From an uncultured Victivallales bacterium (GTDB lineage: Bacteria > Verrucomicrobiota > Lentisphaeria > Victivallales > UBA1829), in NCBI GenBank assembly GCA_944390795.1, contig CALXRI010000004.1:124001-188000 (forward strand): 64,000 nt of DNA. The letters run 5' to 3'. The translations under genes and the position numbers were made by a program. The notes under the pieces are model-generated. The model was not told where the DNA came from, did no database searches, and saw nothing but the letters and a program-made list of their open reading frames with translations. Positions 16,537-24,993 of this stretch are shown in pieces. Each line of letters opens with the position of its first letter. Position 1 is the first letter of the stretch.

Positions 16537-16678
16537 CCGGAGCATTGGGATTGTGAGAGGTCCCGCTGCCGCCGTCATCCGGTTTTAGAGAGAGCCTGCT
16601 GGCGGTTGAGTCCGCTCCTGACTTTAAAAAGGAGATCAAAAAAGTGGGGGTGGAGGTCGAGAGGCCTTCACCTTTTTT
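16537..16678 (+). ncRNA. Structured leader or small RNA (~140 nt) upstream of rplM-rpsI
   Basis: The segment runs from the predicted start after the 16507-16535 promoter to a strong terminator. Pairings that can be drawn: GCCGGA (16536-16541) with TCCGGT (16578-16583), CCGCC with GGCGG, CTCCT with AGGAG (16616 to 16634 region), then the terminator. AAGGAG followed by GTG at 16644 could open a short frame. I cannot match it to a known riboswitch, 6S RNA or SRP RNA. It could be an attenuated r-protein leader or an independent small RNA. Confidence 0.45.
16649..16678 (+). terminator. Intrinsic terminator inside the rplM upstream region
   Basis: GGTGGAGGTC (16649-16658) pairs with GGCCTTCACC (16663-16672) as a 10-bp stem with two G-U pairs and a GAGA loop, then six T. 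It stands 232 bp before rplM on the same strand. Confidence 0.7.
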
Positions 16679-16777
16679 CTTTGGTCACTTCTGTGAAAAT
16701 GCGGGAAAATATTGGAAAAAAGTTCTGTTTTCCCTTTCCTCCGTCTTGAAAAAGGAAATCCTGATGTTACATTATAT

Positions 16778-16861
16778 GCTTCCGCGGCTGCATTTCCCGA
16801 TCGCGGCCCGGTGTCGGAGCCATGGCCTGGCAGCATGGGTTCCGGAAGCGAGTTTTTTTTT
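16778..16861 (+). promoter_or_regulatory. Second hairpin-plus-T9 element directly before rplM (attenuator candidate)
   Basis: GCTTCCG (16778-16784) pairs exactly with CGGAAGC (16843-16849) and is followed by GAG and nine T. Inside, GCTGC/GCAGC and CCGA/TCGG can pair. A weak promoter (TTGAAA 16746, CATTAT 16770) overlaps its 5' side. The nine-T run ends 48 bp before rplM and I see no promoter after it, so rplM transcripts should pass through it. Confidence 0.45.
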
Positions 16862-16909
16862 AGAGCAGGCTTGAATGCAAGTAATTTTTGGAAAGCGGAG
16901 AAGTAGAAA

Positions 16910-17338
16910 ATGAAGACGTATCTGGCAAAAGCCGGCGAAATCGAGCGCAAGTTCGTCCTTTTCGACGCGGCGGATGTTCCTCTGGGCCGTCTTGCAGTGA
17001 AAATCGCGAATTCCCTTCGCGGCAAAGACCGTCCCACCTATACGCCGCATGTTGACACCGGCTGTTTCGTGATTGTCATCAACGCGGAGAAAGTGCTCCT
17101 GACCGGCGCGAAGGAAGAAAAGAAGATGTATGAGTCCTTCTCGGGATACCGCAGCGGTCACAAGCTCAAAAAAGCCAGTGAGGTCCGCGCGAAGAAACCT
17201 GAGCTGATGATCCGCGAGGCTGTCTGGGGCATGCTTCCCAAAGGCCGTCTCGGCAGAGCGCAGTACGCGAAGCTGAAAGTTTATACGGGCGCGGAGCATC
17301 CGCATGCGGCGCAGAACCCCGAAGCGGTAAAACTTTGA
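16910..17338 (+). CDS. rplM: 50S ribosomal protein L13
   Basis: 142 aa, standard length. The segment VDTGCFVIVINAEKVLLTGAK is the L13 core motif, preceded by RGKDRPTYTPH and followed by YRSGHKLKKASE and the WGMLPKGRLGRAQYAKLKVY motif. L13 is an early assembly protein of the large subunit. AGCGGAG precedes the ATG. rpsI follows after 13 nt in the conserved rplM-rpsI order. The long structured region upstream suggests regulated transcription. Confidence 0.97.
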   Translation: MKTYLAKAGEIERKFVLFDAADVPLGRLAVKIANSLRGKDRPTYTPHVDTGCFVIVINAEKVLLTGAKEEKKMYESFSGYRSGHKLKKASEVRAKKPELMIREAVWGMLPKGRLGRAQYAKLKVYTGAEHPHAAQNPEAVKL

Positions 17339-17351
17339 TGGAGATTTTCGA

Positions 17352-17756
17352 ATGAACGCAGCAATGTCCAAATCTGAAATCGGCGCCACCGGACGCAGAA
17401 AAACAGCGAGCGCGAGAGTCCGCGTCTGCCAGGGGTCCGGCAAAATTAAAGTCAACGGCGAAAATTTCGACAAATATTTCAATGTGGAAGCCATCCGCGG
17501 CTTCATTCTTCAGCCCCTCACGCTGACCGGTCTCGGCAATACGCTTGACGTTTGCGCGACCATCACCGGCGGCGGAAAAACCGGTCAGGCTGGAGCTCTG
17601 CGTCACGGCATCGCGAGAGCGCTCATCAAATTTGACGAGTCTCTCCGTCCGGTTCTCAAGAACAGCGGAATGCTTACTCGCGACTCCAGAGAGAAAGAGC
17701 GCAAAAAGGCCGGTCAGCCCGGCGCCAGAAAGCGCTTCCAGTTCTCCAAGCGCTGA
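17352..17756 (+). CDS. rpsI: 30S ribosomal protein S9
   Basis: 134 aa. GRRKTASARVRV is the S9 N-terminal signature, QAGALRHGIARALIKFD the central one, and LTRDSREKERKKAGQPGARK with the FQFSKR end is the C-terminal tail that reaches the P-site tRNA. GGAG sits 9 nt before the ATG at 17352; an internal ATG at codon 5 is a possible alternative. Co-transcribed with rplM and closed by a strong terminator. Confidence 0.97.
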   Translation: MNAAMSKSEIGATGRRKTASARVRVCQGSGKIKVNGENFDKYFNVEAIRGFILQPLTLTGLGNTLDVCATITGGGKTGQAGALRHGIARALIKFDESLRPVLKNSGMLTRDSREKERKKAGQPGARKRFQFSKR

Positions 17757-17775
17757 TCGTTCCTGTGGCGATTCG

Positions 17776-17805
17776 GGGGAAAGAAGAAGTTCTTTCCCCT
17801 TTTTT
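17776..17805 (+). terminator. Intrinsic terminator of rplM-rpsI
   Basis: A perfect 10-bp stem (GGGGAAAGAA with TTCTTTCCCC) with loop GAAG, then six T. It starts 20 nt after the rpsI stop. Confidence 0.9.
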
Positions 17806-17877
17806 CTTTTTTGCGGTTTTGTTCAATCATATCAGAAAAATGCGGGTTGAGACGCCCGCCGGGAGTGGGGTAGTATC

Positions 17878-18906
17878 ATGTCTAAAGTTCGTGCGGCCAT
17901 CATCGGAGCTTCAGGGTATGCGGGAGAGGAACTGATCCGTCTTCTGATCCGCCATCCGGAAGTTGATCTGCGCGTCATCACCTCCAGAAAGGAAGCGGGG
18001 AAGAATATTTCCGACATTTTCCCGCGCTTCGGAGATTACGCACTGAAATTTTCCGCGCCGGATGTGAAGGCGATTTCGGAGAGCTGCGATGTTGCGTTTC
18101 TTGCTCTTCCGCACGGTCTTGCCGCCGAATATGCGGCGCCGCTGGTGGAAGCCGGCGTGAAGGTGATCGACATCAGCGCGGACTTCCGCATCCGCTCCAC
18201 CGCGAAATACAAGGAATACTACGGCGTGGAGCATCCCGCGCCCGACTTCCTGAAAAAAGCCGTCTACGGACTGCCCGAACGCTATCGCAGCCAGATCCGC
18301 ACCGCGGATCTGATCGCCTGTCCGGGCTGTTATCCGACCAGCGTCATTCTGCCGACGGCGCCCGTGCTTGCCGCGGGACTGGCCTCCCATGACAACATCA
18401 TCGTTTCCACGGACAGCGGCGTGACCGGCGCGGGACGGAAAGTGGATCTTCCCTATATTTTCCCGGAGTGCAATGAGAGTGTCCGGGCCTACGGGGTGGT
18501 GCGTCACCGGCATCTGCCTGAAATCGAGCAGGAGCTTGCCGTTGCCGCGGGGGTTCCGGACCTGGCGATGAATTTCATTCCGCATCTTGTCCCCGTGAAC
18601 AGGGGCATTTTCTCGACGATCATTCTCAAGGCATCCTCTTCCTGCACGATGGACGCGGTCGCGGAAGTTTATGAAAAAGCTTACGGCGCGGAGCGTTTTG
18701 TCCGTGTGCTTCCGAAAGGGAAGCTGCCGGACACCAAGCATGTCACCATGACAAATTCCTGCGAAATCGGTTTCGTTCTGGACGATCATACGGGCAATCT
18801 GATTCTCTGCTCCGTGATCGACAATCTGACCAAGGGCGCTTCCGGACAGGCCGTGCAGAATCTGAACATCCGTTTCGGACTGGATGAAACGGCCGGCCTG
18901 CTCTGA
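17878..18906 (+). CDS. argC: N-acetyl-gamma-glutamyl-phosphate reductase
   Basis: 342 aa. GASGYAGEELIRLL is the NADP-binding N-terminus of ArgC; the active-site cysteine is in ACPGCYPTSVILP, and the family histidine is in HRHLPEIEQEL. It reduces N-acetylglutamyl phosphate to the semialdehyde in arginine synthesis, which also feeds the arginine used by speA at 25754. It stands alone after the rpsI terminator. Its promoter is unclear: the best -10-like hexamer (17871) abuts the ATG. Confidence 0.95.
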   Translation: MSKVRAAIIGASGYAGEELIRLLIRHPEVDLRVITSRKEAGKNISDIFPRFGDYALKFSAPDVKAISESCDVAFLALPHGLAAEYAAPLVEAGVKVIDISADFRIRSTAKYKEYYGVEHPAPDFLKKAVYGLPERYRSQIRTADLIACPGCYPTSVILPTAPVLAAGLASHDNIIVSTDSGVTGAGRKVDLPYIFPECNESVRAYGVVRHRHLPEIEQELAVAAGVPDLAMNFIPHLVPVNRGIFSTIILKASSSCTMDAVAEVYEKAYGAERFVRVLPKGKLPDTKHVTMTNSCEIGFVLDDHTGNLILCSVIDNLTKGASGQAVQNLNIRFGLDETAGLL

Positions 18907-19013
18907 ACGGTCTTTATCCCCGGGGAGGACGGGCAGGAAGCGGTTCCGCGCTTCGCCTTTCCCCGCCGAATCCCGGAGATGAATCATGGAAAACAAGGAA
19001 GGTTGCCTGAAAA

Positions 19014-19322
19014 ATGCCAACAGCGGAAGAAATTTTTGCACGCGTGCCGAAAACCCACAACTGTGCGCAGTCCGTGGCCGCCGGATGCGGTCATGAGGAG
19101 CTTCTGGAAGAGCTGGCGGAATGCGGGGGCGGCCGCGCTCCCGGAGGATTGTGCGGCGCTTTGCATGCGGCGCTTGCCATGCTTCCCGAAGAAAAAAGAG
19201 CGGAAGCGAAAGCCGAGTTCATTCGCCGGATCGGTGCGGCGGACTGCAGAACGATCAAGACCGAATGCGGGACTCCGTGTTCCATGTGTGTGGCCGTTGC
19301 CGCAGCGCTCGTACAGAAATAA
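19014..19322 (+). CDS. C_GCAxxG_C_C family putative redox protein
   Basis: 102 aa. Cysteines occur as NCAQSVAAGCG, then GGLCGAL, DC, ECGTPCSMC: the spacing fits the small C_GCAxxG_C_C family of suspected redox-active or metal-binding proteins found in anaerobes. AAGGAAGG at 18993-19000 is a rather distant ribosome site. An out-of-frame ATG at 18986 gives no family match. It converges on the ABC transporter gene. Function unknown. Confidence 0.75.
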   Translation: MPTAEEIFARVPKTHNCAQSVAAGCGHEELLEELAECGGGRAPGGLCGALHAALAMLPEEKRAEAKAEFIRRIGAADCRTIKTECGTPCSMCVAVAAALVQK

Positions 19323-19364
19323 CCGGGACCGGCTTGCGGAATCTCAGGCGCGGGGAGGGGAGGC

Positions 19365-21083
19365 TTATTCCGATGCTGCCGCAGCCTGCCGCTGCGGGGC
19401 TTCCAGAGCGATTGTCCGGTCGCAGTACTCGAGACTGGAGAGGCGGTGCGCGATCATAATGATGGTGATGGAGCCTTTCAAGGCATGCAGGGCGTCGATG
19501 AACGCCTTTTCCGTCTCGTTGTCCAAAGCGCTTGTGGCCTCGTCCAGAATCAGGAGTTCCGGCTGCTGATACAAGGCGCGCGCAATGGCGATCCGCTGCC
19601 GCTGTCCGCCGGAAAGTCTCATCCCGAATTCTCCGATTGCCGTATATTCCTTTTTCGGCAGAGTCTGGACGAAATCGAAAATCTGAGCGGTTTTCATGAC
19701 TTCCGCAACTTTCTCGTCGTCGACATCCTCTTCGCGGCAGAACGCGATGTTGTTCCGTACGGTATCGTCCAGGAGATAGATGTTCTGGGAAACATAGCCG
19801 ATTTTCGAGCGCCATGCTTTCAGGTTTTCAAAGATGCTGACTCCATCGGCAAGAATGGCTCCGGAATCCGGCGTAAGAAAACCGATAATCAGGTCCGCCA
19901 ATGTTGTTTTTCCGCTGCCGGAGGGACCGGTGAAGGCTACGCATTCCCGGTGCCGGATGGTTGCGGAAAAGTGGTCAAACACGGGTGTTTCATCGTAGGC
20001 GAAGGATAGGTCGCGGATGGACAGTTCCTTTTCGAAGCGGACGGGAACCTCGGACCTTTCCAGGGATTCCACCTTGAAATCCGTGAGATCCTCATACAGT
20101 TTGTTCAGGATGAATACTCCTCCCCGGATATAGACCAGATTGTACTGGATTCTGGTGAAGGAGGGCAGGAGCCGGAACATCGCCGCGATGAAAACCGCCG
20201 CATACATGATGATATGGGAGAGGGACGTGTTTGTCCCGACCAGAAAAATCAGGATCAGCATGGCGAGAACGACGGCAAACAGTTCAATCATGAGGCGCGG
20301 CAGCTGGGAGATGTCATATGTCTTTTTTTCCGCGCGGGAAAGATTCCACCTGGCGTCGACGACGGAATTGATGAAGCAGGATTCGTCGCAGGAGAGTTTT
20401 ACCTCCTTGATGGTCGCGAACGCCTGAAGAAGGGCTTTCTGGTATTTGCCGTTCCAGACGAACTGTTCCTTCCCGAGCGTTTCGATCTTCTTTTTCAGCG
20501 GCAGGTAGGCGAGGAGGGAAAGAATCCCAAACAGCAGTACAAGACCCGCCGCGGCGGGCATGATGAAACAGATTCCAAGAACAAGCGCGGCAATGACGAA
20601 AATCTCCGAAAAAACAAGCAGAAGCGGTTGAAACACCTGTGCGAGCAGTGTCCGGATGCTCTGCACGCGGTTCATCAGATCGCTCATTCCGTTGCGGACA
20701 TGGAAAAGATAGGGCGCGGAAACATAGTTGGAAACCAGATTTTTTGTCAGAATCCGGGTGAGGTCCGCCACAAAACGCGATTGACTCCAGATCATCAGGT
20801 AATTGAATCCCGCTTTGAGGATGGCGAATGCGATCATGGCAAGCGCAAGGTAAATAATGAACACATGCTCGGAGGGGGATCCGCAGAGACGGTACAAGTG
20901 GTTCAGTCTGCCTCCGCCCGCGGTGGCGCCCGGATTGGATACGGTAAGAACCAGAGGCATCAGCAAACCGAGCATTCCGAGTTCCAGAACTGCGCTGCAT
21001 CCCATCATGACGATCAGGAAAATCGCAAAAAACTTATATTTCGGCGGTATGATCCGCCGCAGCTTGTAAATAATCTCCAGCAT
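19365..21083 (-). CDS. ABC transporter, fused membrane and ATPase domains (PglK-like / exporter type)
   Basis: 572 aa half-transporter. Six membrane segments occupy roughly residues 15-315 (first: FFAIFLIVMMGCSAVLELG). The ATPase has Walker A GPSGSGKTT, signature LSGGQRQRIAIARAL, Walker B LLILDEATSALD and H-loop IAHRL. The N-terminal LRRIIPPKYKFFA resembles PglK-type lipid-linked oligosaccharide flippases, but the substrate cannot be fixed. An upstream in-frame ATG (21128) is possible; AAGG before 21083 favours the shorter form. No glycosyltransferases are adjacent. Confidence 0.82.
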   Translation of the reverse strand: MLEIIYKLRRIIPPKYKFFAIFLIVMMGCSAVLELGMLGLLMPLVLTVSNPGATAGGGRLNHLYRLCGSPSEHVFIIYLALAMIAFAILKAGFNYLMIWSQSRFVADLTRILTKNLVSNYVSAPYLFHVRNGMSDLMNRVQSIRTLLAQVFQPLLLVFSEIFVIAALVLGICFIMPAAAGLVLLFGILSLLAYLPLKKKIETLGKEQFVWNGKYQKALLQAFATIKEVKLSCDESCFINSVVDARWNLSRAEKKTYDISQLPRLMIELFAVVLAMLILIFLVGTNTSLSHIIMYAAVFIAAMFRLLPSFTRIQYNLVYIRGGVFILNKLYEDLTDFKVESLERSEVPVRFEKELSIRDLSFAYDETPVFDHFSATIRHRECVAFTGPSGSGKTTLADLIIGFLTPDSGAILADGVSIFENLKAWRSKIGYVSQNIYLLDDTVRNNIAFCREEDVDDEKVAEVMKTAQIFDFVQTLPKKEYTAIGEFGMRLSGGQRQRIAIARALYQQPELLILDEATSALDNETEKAFIDALHALKGSITIIMIAHRLSSLEYCDRTIALEAPQRQAAAASE

Positions 21084-21292
21084 GCGCTGACGCCTTCCCG
21101 TTTGATTGCGGCATATTTTCCGTAACATATCCGGAATTCACCTGATTTTCAATACGGAGGAAGAAAAAAAAAGCCAATGAGAGCGTCCTCGCGGGAAAAG
21201 AGGCTTCTCCGCGGGACTTCCAGGCGGAGGCTGGAAACTTTTCCGCGGACGGCACAGTTTTTTCTGGGCAAGCATCTTCCGCGTCCGGGCGG

Positions 21293-23257
21293 TCAGTCTG
21301 TTGCGGCTGCGTCCGTCGTGGCTGTGTCATCGGGGAGGAGATAGCGCTTCCCGGAAGTTGCCTTTTCCCGGAGGCGCGGATGGTTGAGCGCATTGAGTGC
21401 ACGTGTCAGTTCCACCGTTTTTTTCAGCAGTTCATTCCGTTCCGCTCCGGGCGGAGTGGCGGCAAAGTTTTTTTTCAGTTCGCGCAGCTGTTTTTCAACG
21501 AAGAGAATCCGAATGCGCTTCAGGCAGTCGCCGGCTGTTTTCGCACAGTAGGAGCGGGAATGCTTCCTGGGTTCGGCAGCGAGAACGGCGCTCAGCGGTC
21601 CGCAGTCGAATTCGCATCCGATCAGGCGGCGTGCAATGACTGCGGGCGCGTCTTCCCACTCGTCGTTCATGCGCGACTGGATCACGGTTTCGACAGCAAC
21701 CGCGAACGGTCCGTTGTCGAGCATTTCCGGAGGAAGTTCGGCCTTGACGAAATCGGCGGCATCCGAATCACTTAAAATCACTTCCAGAAGTTCGGCAAGC
21801 GCTTTGGCCAGCAGCGGATTCGCGACGGATTCCGGGAGCGTGTCCGGCGGGGGAGCTGTGGATTCCGCCTCAGGTTTCCGGCGTTCGTGCGCTCCATGCT
21901 GAAAACGGTTTTTCCGCGCCTCCTTCGCAGAGATTCGCCGCACCTCGGCAAGCATGGCTTTCGCCTCGAGACCGAGTTTGGCGGCAAGCCATTGGATATA
22001 GGAGTCCCGCGCCACTTCGCTCTCCGGGAGCATGATGAATTTCAGGAGCTTTTCCGCGATTCTTGTCTTTACCGCGGGTTGTGCGAGATCCTGATTTTCC
22101 GATTCCCTTGCAAGAAGAAACGCAAAAAAATCCTCCGCATCTTCAACTGCCTTCCGGACGGCTTCCGCTCCGGCGTTTTTGAGCAGTTCATCGGGGTCTT
22201 TCCCACCGGGAAAGCGCGCGACCTTGAGCGTAAAGCCGAGCGGAAGAAGAATGGCCGCATCCTTGAGAATCGCATTGACGCCCGCGCTGTCCGAGTCGAG
22301 CGCAAGCGTGATGTTTTCCGTGTGGCGGTGCAGAATCATCGCCTGTTCATTGCCGAACGCGGTGCCCTGCGCCGCCACCGCGTTGGCGCAGCCCGCGCTG
22401 TGCATTGCGATGACGTCCATCTGCCCTTCGCAGATGACGGCGAAGCCCTTTTTCGCAATTTCCTGCCGTGCGAAGTTCAATCCGTACAGAATCCGGCTTT
22501 TTTTGAAAATGACGCTTTCGCTGCTGTTGACATATTTCCCGCCGCCCTGTTCGGGATCGATCTGGCGCGCACTGAATCCGACGACCCGTCCCTGTTCGTT
22601 CCAGATCGGGAAAATGAGACGGTTGCGGAAGAAGTCGAAGAACTTCCCCGGGGTCTGCCTGCTTTCGGAAACCAGGCGCGCCTCCTTCATTTCCTCGATC
22701 GTGAAGCCTTCGCGCTTCGCCCACTGGATCATGCCGTCCCAGAGATCGGGAGCCGCGCCGATCATGAACCGTTCGGCGAAAACCGGATCCATCCGGCGGG
22801 TTTTGAAATACTCGGCCGCTTTTGCCGCGCTGCCGTTCACCAGATTGGCCCGGTACCATGCCGCGAGTTTTTCATGCAGCAGAAAGACGCGTTCGCGCAG
22901 GTTGTAAGCGGCCTCCGCCGCCTCCTTGTCTTTTTTGCCGGAATGCCGGTGTTCGGGTTCGGGGATGATGACGTTGTATTTGCGTGCGAGCATCTGGGCG
23001 GCATCGGGAAACTGGAGGTTTTCGATCATCATGACAAAGGTGAAGACGTTGCCGCCCTTGCCGCAGCCGAAGCAGTGGAAGGTGTTCGAAGTCGGATTCA
23101 CAATGAAGGAGGGGGTCTTCTCCTGATGGAACGGGCAGCAGGCCTTCCAGCGCGAACCTGCGTGCTGGAGGGAGGGAATGTAACTTTGCACGACGTCGAC
23201 AATATCGGCTCGCGCTGCGATCTCGTCGATGATCTGATCTGGAATATATCTGCCCAC
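21293..23257 (-). CDS. dnaG: DNA primase
   Basis: 654 aa. The CHC2 zinc finger uses C41, H44, C62 and C65 (CPFHQEKTPSF, HCFGCGKGG). The catalytic TOPRIM region has VICEGQMDVIAMHSAG and LALDSDSAG, carrying the metal-binding acids; FSARQID lies in the polymerase domain. The C-terminal ~180 residues form the DnaB-interaction region. It makes RNA primers at the replication fork. It follows the TPR lipoprotein gene by 27 bp and is probably co-transcribed; no rpoD follows, unlike the common dnaG-rpoD order. Confidence 0.95.
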   Translation of the reverse strand: MGRYIPDQIIDEIAARADIVDVVQSYIPSLQHAGSRWKACCPFHQEKTPSFIVNPTSNTFHCFGCGKGGNVFTFVMMIENLQFPDAAQMLARKYNVIIPEPEHRHSGKKDKEAAEAAYNLRERVFLLHEKLAAWYRANLVNGSAAKAAEYFKTRRMDPVFAERFMIGAAPDLWDGMIQWAKREGFTIEEMKEARLVSESRQTPGKFFDFFRNRLIFPIWNEQGRVVGFSARQIDPEQGGGKYVNSSESVIFKKSRILYGLNFARQEIAKKGFAVICEGQMDVIAMHSAGCANAVAAQGTAFGNEQAMILHRHTENITLALDSDSAGVNAILKDAAILLPLGFTLKVARFPGGKDPDELLKNAGAEAVRKAVEDAEDFFAFLLARESENQDLAQPAVKTRIAEKLLKFIMLPESEVARDSYIQWLAAKLGLEAKAMLAEVRRISAKEARKNRFQHGAHERRKPEAESTAPPPDTLPESVANPLLAKALAELLEVILSDSDAADFVKAELPPEMLDNGPFAVAVETVIQSRMNDEWEDAPAVIARRLIGCEFDCGPLSAVLAAEPRKHSRSYCAKTAGDCLKRIRILFVEKQLRELKKNFAATPPGAERNELLKKTVELTRALNALNHPRLREKATSGKRYLLPDDTATTDAAATD

Positions 23258-23284
23258 GGCGGAGGCTCTTTCCCGGGAATGTCG

Positions 23285-24049
23285 TCAGCGGACGGCAATT
23301 TCCGTCAGGCGTTTCCGGACCTTCGCACGCAGCTCATCATATCCCGCCTTGTCTCCGGTCAGGCGCAGGAACTTGTTGTAATAGGGAACGGCGTTCATCG
23401 GGCTTTTCAGGGCGGAGTCGTTCACAACGGCGAGATTCAGCGCGATCAGCGGATTGTCCGGGGCGCGGCGTTCGGCGAGCGTGAAATAGGAGCGTGTGAG
23501 CGTCGGCCTTGTTTTCAGGAAAGTCATGCCCAGTCCGATCCATGGGGCGGGCGTGGGATAAAATCTGCGGTCGCGGGCGATGATCTTGTAGTATCCCGCA
23601 GCAGCGGTCGTGTTCCGGAGTTCCAGGGATGCCTGTGCCAGCAGAATTGCGCTGTTCATGTCGGTGGGGCGCAGGGAGCGGGCGATGCGCAGCGGTTCGA
23701 TGCACTGATCGTAATTGCGGTTTTTATAGAGCAGGTAGCCTTCCAGATATTGCGCGGTGAAACTTCCGGGCGCGAGCCTGACGGCTTTCCGGGATTCGTC
23801 AATCGCGCTCTGGAGACGGTCCGTGTAGCTGAGCGCGAGCGCATGGAGCAGCAGCGCCGTGACGTTGGAGGGTTCCTGATCGGCGGCTTGTTCGGCGAGC
23901 TCCGCGGCATTCTTCCAGTCTCCCGCCATGGCGCTGTCGAAGGATTTTTTTATCAGAACATCAGCCGGTTCCGATTTCGAGGAACACGCGGCAAGACAGA
24001 ATGCCAGAAGAAGCGCGGCGGAAAGCATGGCGGAAATTTTCAGTTTCAT
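23285..24049 (-). CDS. TPR-repeat lipoprotein
   Basis: 254 aa. Signal peptide with lipobox LAAC, cysteine 22. The rest is helical repeat with TPR-like pattern: AMAGDWKNAAELAEQAADQEP, SAIDESRKAVRLAPGSF and LEGYLLYKNRNYDQCIEPL units. Probably an outer-membrane-anchored scaffold on the periplasmic side. First gene of the transcript that includes dnaG; promoter at 24083-24111. No partner can be named. Confidence 0.82.
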   Translation of the reverse strand: MKLKISAMLSAALLLAFCLAACSSKSEPADVLIKKSFDSAMAGDWKNAAELAEQAADQEPSNVTALLLHALALSYTDRLQSAIDESRKAVRLAPGSFTAQYLEGYLLYKNRNYDQCIEPLRIARSLRPTDMNSAILLAQASLELRNTTAAAGYYKIIARDRRFYPTPAPWIGLGMTFLKTRPTLTRSYFTLAERRAPDNPLIALNLAVVNDSALKSPMNAVPYYNKFLRLTGDKAGYDELRAKVRKRLTEIAVR

Positions 24050-24082
24050 GATAACGACTCCGGATTGTTTTCATTCAGGGAA

Positions 24083-24111
24083 ACTGTATTATCAAAACGT
24101 CTTTTTGTCAA
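24083..24111 (-). promoter_or_regulatory. Promoter of the TPR lipoprotein-dnaG operon
   Basis: Minus-strand TTGACA (24111-24106) and TACAGT (24088-24083), 17-bp spacing, 33 bp before the gene. Confidence 0.55.
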
Positions 24112-24117
24112 GGGCTG

Positions 24118-24993
24118 TCATGCGAGATGATCGAAAATATAATTCGGGCGTTCCTCCTCCGGTGCGTGTTCCAGCGCTTCGCGCGTGGTCACGCCGGTCA
24201 TCATCAGGCCGGACCCCATGCCCATTGCGTTGGCGCCGGCGATGTCCGACTTCAGAAAGTCGCCCAGCATCAGGACCCGTTCCGGGCGCAGGGCGGTCAG
24301 GCCGCAGTCGCTGCGGAGCTCTTCAAGCGCATAGTCGAAAATCGCCCGGCAGGGTTTTCCGAGATAGAGCGGCTCCTTGACGATGCCGAGCTCCGAAAGC
24401 AGCTGAACGACATAGCGCGCCTGGGATCCGGCGCCGATGCCGTAGCCGCCCTCCGGTTCCGGATAGTAACTGTCCGGATTCGCCACGATGAAGGGTTTGG
24501 CGGGATTCCGGGCGAGCTCGTTGAAGACGGCGAGGATGGATTCGCGCCATTCATAGCGGCCTCCCGCGGCGAAAATCGCCGCGCATTCCGAAATCCTTGC
24601 CGGATCCGTGACGGGGTTCAGCGCCGCGTCGCGGATGTAGTCTCCCGGCGGAACGGGATTCCCCATCACGAAGATGTCGCGCCCCGTCAGGCCGAGACGC
24701 TGCGCAACTCCTTTCAGCGCGTGGGAGCAGCTGATGATCTCCTTTGGCGTCACGCGGATTCCCGCCTCCGTGACGAAGGAGCATTTCCGTTCGCGCGGCC
24801 GGTTGCCGTCGTTGGTCAGAAGACGGAACGGAGTGGAGCATGCGTGCAGATAGTCGATCGTCTCCGGCGCGCCCGGCAGGGGGTTCCCCCTTCCGAGGAT
24901 CAGCGTGCCGTCAATGTCGAACAGAATGGCGTCGTAATGTCTGCGGCCCTCCTGTTTCCACCAGTCGAGGAAGGCTGGATGTGTCTCCATCAT
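24118..24993 (-). CDS. HAD-superfamily IIA phosphatase (NagD-like)
   Basis: 291 aa. Motif I is AILFDIDGTLILG (nucleophile aspartate), motif II LLTNDGNR, and motif III/IV VLMLGDFLKSDIAGANAMGM. The cap domain between motifs II and III and the size fit the NagD/PGP subgroup acting on sugar or nucleotide monophosphates. The ATG overlaps the stop of the adenosyltransferase gene (TGATG), so translation is coupled. Why it is paired with a corrinoid enzyme is not clear; a link to cobalamin salvage is only a possibility. Confidence 0.82.
   Translation of the reverse strand: MMETHPAFLDWWKQEGRRHYDAILFDIDGTLILGRGNPLPGAPETIDYLHACSTPFRLLTNDGNRPRERKCSFVTEAGIRVTPKEIISCSHALKGVAQRLGLTGRDIFVMGNPVPPGDYIRDAALNPVTDPARISECAAIFAAGGRYEWRESILAVFNELARNPAKPFIVANPDSYYPEPEGGYGIGAGSQARYVVQLLSELGIVKEPLYLGKPCRAIFDYALEELRSDCGLTALRPERVLMLGDFLKSDIAGANAMGMGSGLMMTGVTTREALEHAPEEERPNYIFDHLA

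Noticed and set aside
16590-16678. T-box riboswitch ahead of rplM (AGAGAG motif plus terminator)
   Set aside because: The stretch from AGAGAG to the terminator is only ~90 nt, there is no specifier loop or GGTGG-type antiterminator bulge, and the downstream genes are not amino-acid related.
16778-16849. tRNA gene (perfect 7-bp acceptor-like stem GCTTCCG/CGGAAGC)
   Set aside because: No T-arm with TTCRA directly before the 3' stem, no anticodon arm of the right size, and a T9 run follows.
16644-16874. 76-codon GTG frame with AAGGAG and a Phe-rich start (PSPFFFGHF), like an attenuation leader peptide
   Set aside because: The Phe codons come from the terminator U tract and the frame runs through both hairpins; no Phe-related gene follows. 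Kept only as a note in the leader entry.
17847-17876. Promoter TTGAGA-18-TAGTAT for argC
   Set aside because: The -10 box ends one base before the ATG, so the transcript would begin inside the gene; leaderless start would require a different geometry.
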